Source: an uncultured Porphyromonadaceae bacterium (GTDB taxonomy: Bacteria > Bacteroidota > Bacteroidia > Bacteroidales > Muribaculaceae). From it: 12,660 nucleotides of DNA. The notes below the pieces were generated by a model, which had not been told where the DNA came from, made no database searches, and saw only the letters and a list, made by a program, of their open reading frames with translations. The position numbers and the translations under genes were made by a program. This document shows, one piece after another, positions 6,956-12,660 of this stretch (position 1 is the stretch's first letter; the number at the start of each line of letters is the position of its first letter). The DNA lies in assembly GCA_900555915.1 (NCBI GenBank), contig USNC01000014.1:1-12660 (forward strand), read 5' to 3'.

Positions 6956-9259
6956 ATGCTCAACAGACTGCTTACTGCAGCCGTGGCCCTCGCCATGGCT
7001 GCGGCGGCGCATGCAGCGCCGCCGAGCGTGTCGGACGCCAACATAGGCGGACACGTGATAGAGGCCGGGAGCGGCGAACACATGCCCTTCTGCCTCGTGA
7101 AGATAACCGGAACCAACATCGCGACACTCACCGACGCCTCGGGCCACTACGTATTCCGCGACCTTAAACCGGGCGAGTACACCCTCGAGGCCTCCTTCAC
7201 CGGCTACAAGACCGAGTCGCACACCGTGCGCCTCGCGGAGCGCCAGACGCTTGAGGTGAATTTCGAGATCAGTCCTGACGCCTTCATGCTCGACCAGGTG
7301 GTGGTGACCTCCTCGAAGAGCGAGGTGGCGCGCCGGGAAAGCCCCTCGCTGGTGAACGTGGTGACGGGAAAGACCTTTCTCAACGTTGGTGCCTGCTCGC
7401 TGGCCGACGGACTTGACTTCCAACCCGGCGTCAGGGTGGAGAACGACTGCCAGAACTGCGGTTTCACCCAGGTGCGCATCAACGGCCTCGACGGCCACTA
7501 CTCCCAGATACTGATGAACTCCCGCCCCGTATTCTCCGCTCTTACGGGAGTGTACGGCCTGGAGCAGATACCGGCCAACATGATCGACCGCGTGGAGGTG
7601 ATGCGCGGCGGGGGATCCGCCCTCTTCGGATCGTCGGCCATCGGAGGCACCATCAACATCATCACCAAAGACCCGATAGTGAACAGCGCCCGCATCTCGC
7701 ACACCCTGACCTCGATAGGGCCTTCGGGGGCGCTCGACAACAACACCACGATGAACGCCTCGGTGGTGACCGACAACCACAAGGCGGGCATCTTCCTCTA
7801 CGGGCAGAGCCGCTACCGCGACGGCTATGACCATGACGGCGACGGATTCACGGAAGTGGCGCAGCTCAAGACCCAGACCCTCGGCGCCCGCTCCTTCCTG
7901 CGCCCCAACGACGACACGCGCCTGACGATAGAATACCACAACACGCACGAATACCGCCGTGGCGGCGACCGCCTCGACCTCCAGCCCCACATGGCGATGA
8001 TAGCCGAACAGGCCGAGCACAACATAAACTCGGCGGAGGCCACATTCGACATCTGGCCGCGCGACCACCGCGACCATGTGTCGGTGTTCGGAGCCGTGCA
8101 GAACACGGCCCGCAAGAGCTACTACGGCTCGGAAATGGACCCGAACGCCTACGGGCGCACCGCCGACATTGTGGTGACTGCAGGATCGCAGTGGACACAT
8201 CCCATAGACAGGTTTCTCTTCATGCCGTCGGAACTGGTGGCTGGAGTGGAATACAGCTACAACCGGCTTCACGACGTGACGATAGGCTATGACCACGACG
8301 TGCTCCAGAAGGTGCACGTCTACAGCGGCTATCTGCAGAACGAATGGCGCAACCGCCAGTGGGGATTTCTCATCGGCGCGCGTGTAGACAAGCATTCGCT
8401 CATACACAACCCTATCGTATCGCCACGCCTCAACGTGCGCTACAATCCTTCGGACGAGTTGAACTTCCGCGTGTCGTACTCCACCGGGTTCCGTTCGCCG
8501 CAGGCCTACGACGAAGACTTCCATGTGGCAATCGTGGGGGGCGAACGGGTGGTGACGGTGCTCGCGCCCGACCTGAAGCAGGAGAGTTCGCAAAGTGTGA
8601 GCGCCTCGGCCGACATCTACCATTCGTTTGGGAGCGTGCAGACCAATTTCCTCGTGGAGGGATTCTTCACCGACCTCAGCGACGTCTTCGCGCTGCGCCA
8701 GCTCGACGAGCCAGACGCGGCGGGCAACGCCGTGCTAGAGCGCTACAACGGCTCGGGAGCCCGCGTGATGGGCATAAATCTCGAGGCGAAGGCATTCTTC
8801 TCAAGCCGTTTCGACGTGCAGGCGGGAGTCACCTTTCAGCGCAGCCGCTACAAGAAGCCCGAGGTATGGAGCGACAACCCCGACGTGCCTGCCGAGAAGC
8901 GTCTTTTCCGCACGCCCGACATCTACGGCTATCTCACGGCCAACGCCGGGATAACGAAGAATCTGAAGGCCGTGGTGACAGCCACCTACACGGGGCCGAT
9001 GACGGTGCAGCATCTGGCGGGATCGGGCACAGAGATCGACCTGGCGGTGCGCACGCAGTCCTTTTTCGACGCATCGGTGAAACTGACCTACACGCTGAAG
9101 GTGCTCAACCGCGTCACCCTCGACATCAACGCCGGGGTGAGCAATATCTTCAATTCGTATCAGAACGACTTCGACAAGGGAGTGCTGCGCGACTCAGGCT
9201 ACATCTACGGCCCGGCGCTTCCGCGCTGCATCACCGCCGGAGTCTCGATGACCATCTGA
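6956..9259 (+). CDS. TonB-dependent outer-membrane receptor with CxxC plug motif
   Basis: This outer-membrane active transporter is powered by TonB/ExbBD. The 767-residue, full-length protein has a signal peptide of 20 residues (ending AHA|APP). A carboxypeptidase-regulatory-like beta domain (about 28-108) follows, as is common in Bacteroidetes receptors. The TonB-box-like DQVVVTSS lies at 113-120, the plug domain at 125-240 and the beta barrel from about 250 to the end. The plug contains ENDCQNCGFTQVRINGLDG, with C165 and C168 forming CxxC. It also has the typical VEVMRGGGSALFGSSAIGG and TINIITKDP motifs. There is no SusD-like partner, so glycan import is unlikely. The family position (BtuB/siderophore/heme-like rather than SusC) and the His-rich neighbour favour a metal or metal complex, but the substrate is not proved. 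A terminator follows at 9262. Confidence 0.92.
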   Translation: MLNRLLTAAVALAMAAAAHAAPPSVSDANIGGHVIEAGSGEHMPFCLVKITGTNIATLTDASGHYVFRDLKPGEYTLEASFTGYKTESHTVRLAERQTLEVNFEISPDAFMLDQVVVTSSKSEVARRESPSLVNVVTGKTFLNVGACSLADGLDFQPGVRVENDCQNCGFTQVRINGLDGHYSQILMNSRPVFSALTGVYGLEQIPANMIDRVEVMRGGGSALFGSSAIGGTINIITKDPIVNSARISHTLTSIGPSGALDNNTTMNASVVTDNHKAGIFLYGQSRYRDGYDHDGDGFTEVAQLKTQTLGARSFLRPNDDTRLTIEYHNTHEYRRGGDRLDLQPHMAMIAEQAEHNINSAEATFDIWPRDHRDHVSVFGAVQNTARKSYYGSEMDPNAYGRTADIVVTAGSQWTHPIDRFLFMPSELVAGVEYSYNRLHDVTIGYDHDVLQKVHVYSGYLQNEWRNRQWGFLIGARVDKHSLIHNPIVSPRLNVRYNPSDELNFRVSYSTGFRSPQAYDEDFHVAIVGGERVVTVLAPDLKQESSQSVSASADIYHSFGSVQTNFLVEGFFTDLSDVFALRQLDEPDAAGNAVLERYNGSGARVMGINLEAKAFFSSRFDVQAGVTFQRSRYKKPEVWSDNPDVPAEKRLFRTPDIYGYLTANAGITKNLKAVVTATYTGPMTVQHLAGSGTEIDLAVRTQSFFDASVKLTYTLKVLNRVTLDINAGVSNIFNSYQNDFDKGVLRDSGYIYGPALPRCITAGVSMTI

Positions 9260-9261
9260 CA

Positions 9262-9294
9262 AAAGAATCCGTCCCTCAGAAGGACGGATTCTTT
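9262..9294. terminator. Bidirectional terminator between convergent genes
   Basis: AAAGAATCCGTCC (9262-9274) and GGACGGATTCTTT (9282-9294) form a 13-bp perfect stem with a 7-base loop. The stem is A-rich on one side and T-rich on the other, so it can end transcription in both directions. The receptor stops at 9259 on the plus strand and the permease stop is at 9298-9300 on the minus strand. Confidence 0.85.
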
Positions 9295-9297
9295 ACT

Positions 9298-11127
9298 TTA
9301 AAAGCCGAATATCAGCGGGATGACAACAATCATCAGCACGCCGAGCAGGAGCTGCAGCGGCAGGCCGACCTTTACGTAGTCCATGAAGGAGTACTGGCCG
9401 GCCGGCATTACCAAAGCGTTCGGAGGAGTGGAGAACGGGGAGGCGAAGCAGAGGCTCGCTCCGAAGGTGACCGCCACGAGGAAGGGAAGGGGGCTGACGC
9501 CGTAGAGCGTGGCGCTCTCAAGGGCTATCGGAGCCAGCAGCACGGCAGTAGCCGTGTTGCTGATGAAAAGCGTCATGACGGAAGTCGTGAAGTATATTCC
9601 GGCGAGCAGCCAGTGAGGACCGAGCCCGCCGAGCGAGTCGACAAGACCCGACGAAACCAGTTCGGAGACCCCCGTCTTCTCAAGCGCGAACGACATCGGC
9701 ATCATTGCCGCTATCAGAACCACACTCTCCCAGTTGATGGTCTTGTACGCTTCGTTGACGTTGCGGAAACATCCCGTCAGCACCATTGCCAGGGCGGCGA
9801 GAATCACCACAATCACCGCAGGAAGCACCTCGAACAGGAGCCCGGCTATCATCAACGCCATGATGAGGGCCGCCATCGGCGCCTTGTAGTCGAGTGTGAC
9901 CTTGGCAGCCTCGGATAGCGGACGTCCCAGCACCACCCAGTCGGATGTCTCACCGCTCACCTGCTCAATCGCCTTCCACGAGCCCTGCACAAGAAGCACG
10001 TCGCCCGACTGCACCTTCTCGTCGCCGAGGTTACTGGTTATATACTGTTTCCTGCGGCATATACCTATCACATTGACACCATATTTTTTCCGGAACTCCA
10101 GCTGCGCGATAGTGCCCTTCAGTATAGGAGAACTCGGCATCGGGACGAGTTCGGCTATTCCGATATCATAGAACTGGAGTTTTCCGCTACCGTCGTCGGA
10201 GGCATCGAGAGTGAGTTGATAGTCTACCACGAACCGGCCGATCTCTTCTTTCGGACCCTTCGCATACAGCACATCGCCGCGCTGAAGTTGCGTGTTTGCC
10301 TTGGCAGCTTTCTGCGTGACGTTTTTCAACAGTCCTTTCTTCGATTCGTTGCGAATCTCGAGGATATCGAGCCCGTATCTGGAGCGGAGATCAAGCGCGG
10401 CGAGCGATTTGCCGCATATCGGGGAGTTTCTTGTGATTCCGATCCTATAGAGATCTGCGTTAATGCCGTATTCCTTAACTATATCCTGCAGCGACCGCCG
10501 GGTCTTGCCGTCGGCATCCTCCTTTTCTTTGGGCGACAGGAATATTTTGCTGAGGACCAGCATCAGGACAGTTCCGGCGGCGAGGCACACCGCGCCGGCC
10601 GGGAGCAATGCGAAGAACGACAGCGGAGTGCCGGAATACGCTTCCCAGGTCTCCGCCACCACAAGGTTGGGCGGAGTGCCTATCAGCGTCAGCATGCCGC
10701 CGAGACTGCTGGCAAACGCCAGAGGCATCAGGAGCCGGCGGGGCGAACCGCCGATGCCGGAGACCATGCTCACCACTATCGGAAGCATCAGGGCCACTGT
10801 GCCGGTATTGCTGACAAAGCCGCCGATCAGCGCCGTTCCGGCCATGACCACGATGAAAAGGCGTGTCTCTCCCCCTCCGCCGAGCTTAAGCAGCCCGGCA
10901 CCTATCGTTTTGGCGAGCCCGGTATTGAAAATGGCACCGCCCACCACGAAAAGGCCGATCATCATGATCACGATGGAATTGGAGAAACCCGACAGCGCTT
11001 CCTGGGTGGTGATGACACCTCCCACCACGAGCGCCATCAGCGCGATCAGGGCTATGACGTCGGCCCGGATCCTGCCCCAGATGAAACCTGCGGAGGCAAG
11101 AGCGAGTGTCAGTAAAGTCAGAATCAT
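9298..11127 (-). CDS. SLC13 (DASS)-family permease with two RCK_C domains
   Basis: This inner-membrane anion transporter of the SLC13/ArsB-like superfamily has 609 residues from the ATG at 11127. Its layout is an N-terminal membrane half (about 1-195), two tandem RCK_C/TrkA_C regulatory domains (about 225-308 and 318-400) and a C-terminal membrane half (about 415-609). Both halves carry the SNT signature of the helical hairpins that bind Na+ and substrate (SNTGT at 106-110, SNTAT at 523-527), each followed by a TPPN motif (GTPPNLV at 150, STPPNALV at 566). The length and double RCK_C match E. coli YfbS-type proteins. The substrate is unknown: sulfate, dicarboxylates or other anions are possible. 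The frame stays open upstream to 11358, but that extension runs through a terminator hairpin and is not family-like, so the internal start is chosen. Confidence 0.9.
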   Translation of the reverse strand: MILTLLTLALASAGFIWGRIRADVIALIALMALVVGGVITTQEALSGFSNSIVIMMIGLFVVGGAIFNTGLAKTIGAGLLKLGGGGETRLFIVVMAGTALIGGFVSNTGTVALMLPIVVSMVSGIGGSPRRLLMPLAFASSLGGMLTLIGTPPNLVVAETWEAYSGTPLSFFALLPAGAVCLAAGTVLMLVLSKIFLSPKEKEDADGKTRRSLQDIVKEYGINADLYRIGITRNSPICGKSLAALDLRSRYGLDILEIRNESKKGLLKNVTQKAAKANTQLQRGDVLYAKGPKEEIGRFVVDYQLTLDASDDGSGKLQFYDIGIAELVPMPSSPILKGTIAQLEFRKKYGVNVIGICRRKQYITSNLGDEKVQSGDVLLVQGSWKAIEQVSGETSDWVVLGRPLSEAAKVTLDYKAPMAALIMALMIAGLLFEVLPAVIVVILAALAMVLTGCFRNVNEAYKTINWESVVLIAAMMPMSFALEKTGVSELVSSGLVDSLGGLGPHWLLAGIYFTTSVMTLFISNTATAVLLAPIALESATLYGVSPLPFLVAVTFGASLCFASPFSTPPNALVMPAGQYSFMDYVKVGLPLQLLLGVLMIVVIPLIFGF

Positions 11128-11181
11128 AGTGGATTTAATACTTGCTAATGTAGAATTGGTTACAGTCTGTATATATATAAC

Positions 11182-11209
11182 AAAAAACGCCACCGTAAAT
11201 GCGGTGGCG
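11182..11209 (-). terminator. Intrinsic terminator after the HlyD-like fragment
   Basis: Read on the minus strand, CGCCACCG, a 6-base loop, then CGGTGGCG (arms at 11202-11209 and 11188-11195) is followed by TTTTTT (11187-11182). It ends transcripts from the exporter region and isolates the permease. The 54 bases from here to the permease ATG are A/T-rich with TACATTAG as a poor -7 candidate; I see no convincing promoter. Bases 11210-11287 hold nothing recognisable. Confidence 0.75.
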
Positions 11210-11287
11210 CTATGAAAAAAGATGGATGGGTCAGTGATGGGGGGCTGCGGCATGGTTGGAGATTGCCTTTGTCTCGGCATTGTCAAC

Positions 11288-11491
11288 TTATCCGATGAAA
11301 TGCCGGAGGATGGATTCCCCGTTCGAATATGGATATGGCAATAAACATACGGCAGCAATTAGGGCAATGAAAACAATTGCAATAATTGCCATACCCCATC
11401 GGACTAATGATGGAGGTATCTCTCCTATGAGTTGTCTGACTTTTTCAGAGCGAAGCTCGATCTTGTCATGTGTAGTTTTATCAGCTTCCAC
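11288..11491 (-). pseudogene. N-terminal fragment of an HlyD-type membrane fusion protein
   Basis: 67 codons start with GTG at 11491, one base after the stop of the ABC transporter gene, which suggests translational coupling. Residues 11-30 (IELRSEKVRQLIGEIPPSLV) followed by a single membrane helix (about 33-51) match the start of the HlyD-like periplasmic adaptor that follows peptide exporters in Bacteroidales. A normal adaptor continues for several hundred residues with coiled-coil, lipoyl and beta-barrel parts. Here it stops about 16 residues after the helix, and I found no continuation in the other frames of the bases downstream. I therefore call it a truncated remnant; a deliberately short membrane partner is the alternative. 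Base composition is A/T-rich like the ABC gene. Confidence 0.6.
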
Positions 11492-11492
11492 G

Positions 11493-12632
11493 TCAATTCC
11501 CTAATTCAAGTTGGTTTTTAACGAGATTATAGTATGCTCCTTTCTTTTCTATAAGAGAGGTATGATTGCCGGATTCTACAACCTTACCACTATCGAGGAC
11601 TATGATATGGTCTGCGTTCTTGACTGTAGACAGGCGATGAGCCACAACAACAACAGTTCTTCCCTTGTAGAACTCATCGAGGTTTTCCACAATGGCTCTC
11701 TCATTTTTGGCATCGAGGGCATTTGTTGCTTCATCGAGGAAAATGAAGTCGGGGTTCTTATAAACTGCCCGGGCAATGAGTATTCGCTGTTTTTGTCCCT
11801 GGCTTAGACCTACGCCATCGCGCCCAATTTGAGTATTATATTTCAACGGTAGTCCCATAATATAGTCATAGATATTGGCTATTCGGGCTGCTTTTTCAAG
11901 ACGTTCGGTGTCAATATCTCCGTCATCCACAGCTATGTTCCGGGCTATGGATTCTGAAAATATTACACCGTCTTGCATGACCACACCACAATGTCTGCGC
12001 CACCATTTGAGATTATATTCATTGATATTTCTTCCTGCAATAGAGATTGAGCCAGACATGATCGGATAATAGCCAAGCATAAGTTTTATAAGAGTTGTTT
12101 TGCCGCTTCCTGATGCACCAACAATAGCCGTCACCTTTCCTTCAGGAATGTCAAAAGATACATCGGTTAGAGTATTCTTAAGCGCATGTTGGTCATATTT
12201 GAAATCCACATTTGTTAGTGTGATATATTTCTCATCATTAAATTCTGATATATGGTTTTCTGCGGTCTCTTCATTATTACCCTCATGGATTTCATTAATG
12301 CGTTCAAGGGATATTTTCACATCTTGTAAGGAATAGATGAACGACATGAACTGTTCCACAGGAGAGTTTAGTTGACCAATAATATACTGTACCGCAAGCA
12401 TGGCGCCAAGTGTCATCTGCCCATTAATAACAGCAGTGGCAGCAAGAACTGTGATGACTATATTTTTTACTTCATTAATGAATATGCAGCCAGCTTCTTG
12501 AGTTTGTTGAAGCTTTAATGATTTCATTTGTACGCAAAATAAATCAGCTTGAGTATCTTCCCATTCCCATCTACGACGTTTTTCACAGTCCTGCAATTTT
12601 ATTTCTTGCATAGATGTTATGAACTGATATGT
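11493..12632 (-). CDS. Peptide/bacteriocin-type ABC exporter, C-terminal part (5' end missing)
   Basis: 379 genuine codons are visible, open at the right edge; the first in-frame Met there comes from adapter sequence. The order is the last two membrane helices of an exporter-type transmembrane domain (about residues 50-105 of the fragment), then a complete nucleotide-binding domain. That domain has Walker A GASGSGKTT (172-180), Q-loop VVMQD, signature LSQGQ (276-280), Walker B FIFLDEA (296-302, catalytic E301) and the H-loop VAHRLS (H332). All ATPase residues are intact. Similarity in style and the HlyD-like gene next door point to the peptidase-containing (C39) exporters that cut double-glycine leaders, but the peptidase domain would lie beyond the window. 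It is more A/T-rich than the genes to the left, consistent with horizontal transfer. Confidence 0.88.
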   Translation of the reverse strand, partial: TYQFITSMQEIKLQDCEKRRRWEWEDTQADLFCVQMKSLKLQQTQEAGCIFINEVKNIVITVLAATAVINGQMTLGAMLAVQYIIGQLNSPVEQFMSFIYSLQDVKISLERINEIHEGNNEETAENHISEFNDEKYITLTNVDFKYDQHALKNTLTDVSFDIPEGKVTAIVGASGSGKTTLIKLMLGYYPIMSGSISIAGRNINEYNLKWWRRHCGVVMQDGVIFSESIARNIAVDDGDIDTERLEKAARIANIYDYIMGLPLKYNTQIGRDGVGLSQGQKQRILIARAVYKNPDFIFLDEATNALDAKNERAIVENLDEFYKGRTVVVVAHRLSTVKNADHIIVLDSGKVVESGNHTSLIEKKGAYYNLVKNQLELGN

Positions 12633-12660
12633 CTGTCTCTTATACACATCTGACGCTGCC
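12633..12660. other. Nextera (Tn5) sequencing adapter left at the contig end
   Basis: CTGTCTCTTATACACATCT (12633-12651) is the 19-bp Tn5 mosaic end used in Nextera libraries, followed by GACGCTGCC (12652-12660), the start of the Read 1 adapter in reverse complement. It is a library artefact, not genomic DNA. On the minus strand it reads as Met-Tyr-Lys-Arg-Gln and gives the ABC gene a false start. Confidence 0.97.

Noticed and set aside
6830..8623. Long open frame (597 codons) on the minus strand
   Set aside because: It lies opposite the TonB receptor and is a product of that gene's G/C-rich codon bias; its translation is low-complexity His/Val/Arg-rich with no domain.
8344..9918. Plus-strand open frame of 524 codons
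   Set aside because: It overlaps the receptor end, a strong terminator and the antisense of the permease; the translation is Arg/His/Gly-rich with no recognisable domain.
11128..11358. N-terminal extension of the permease frame to 11358
   Set aside because: The extra 77 residues read through the terminator at 11182-11209 and the end of the HlyD-like fragment, and resemble no SLC13 N-terminus.
12633..12647. Met start codon of the ABC exporter near the right edge
   Set aside because: The codon and the next four lie in adapter sequence; the true gene continues beyond the window.

Overview
The window is bacterial, most probably from the Bacteroidales and perhaps a gut Muribaculaceae-like lineage. 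This is inferred from four things: the TTTG-N19-TAnnTTTG promoter style, A/T-rich leaders with weak Shine-Dalgarno signals, a cytochrome b / flavoprotein / iron-sulfur fumarate reductase operon closely resembling Bacteroides proteins, and a T9SS-like C-terminal tail on a secreted protein. The right end is not genomic: the last 28 bases (12633-12660) are a Nextera transposase adapter, so the window ends where an assembled contig ends.

Layout from left to right. Bases 1-147 hold the tail of an amphipathic helical protein. Bases 148-527 have no credible gene but contain several strong hairpins, including a terminator-like one at 416-458, and may encode a small RNA. Bases 528-4500 form a complete three-gene operon for a di-heme succinate:quinone oxidoreductase / fumarate reductase (frdC-frdA-frdB), with a consensus promoter in front and a terminator behind. 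Its cytochrome subunit carries an unusual soluble tail of about 100 residues. Bases 4574-6542 hold a single secreted protein gene with HAF-like repeats, a tandem four-copy insert of about 30 residues per unit, and a T9SS-type sorting tail.

Bases 6520-9294 hold a two-gene unit: a small histidine-rich membrane or secreted protein followed by a TonB-dependent receptor with a CxxC in its plug. Together they look like a metal or metal-complex uptake pair. Its promoter overlaps the preceding terminator. A shared terminator at 9262-9294 separates this unit from a convergent SLC13-family permease with two RCK_C domains (9298-11127, minus strand).

Right of about 11,285 the base composition becomes clearly more A/T-rich. 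On the minus strand this part holds the C-terminal half of a peptide or bacteriocin-type ABC exporter, followed one base later by a 67-codon piece matching only the N-terminus of an HlyD-type membrane fusion protein, then a terminator. This looks like the decayed end of an acquired secretion operon. No tRNA, rRNA, CRISPR array or transposase gene was seen. The most distinctive items are the repeat-insert secreted protein, the His-rich/CxxC receptor pair, the frdC tail, the possible small RNA, and the adapter that creates a false start for the ABC gene.
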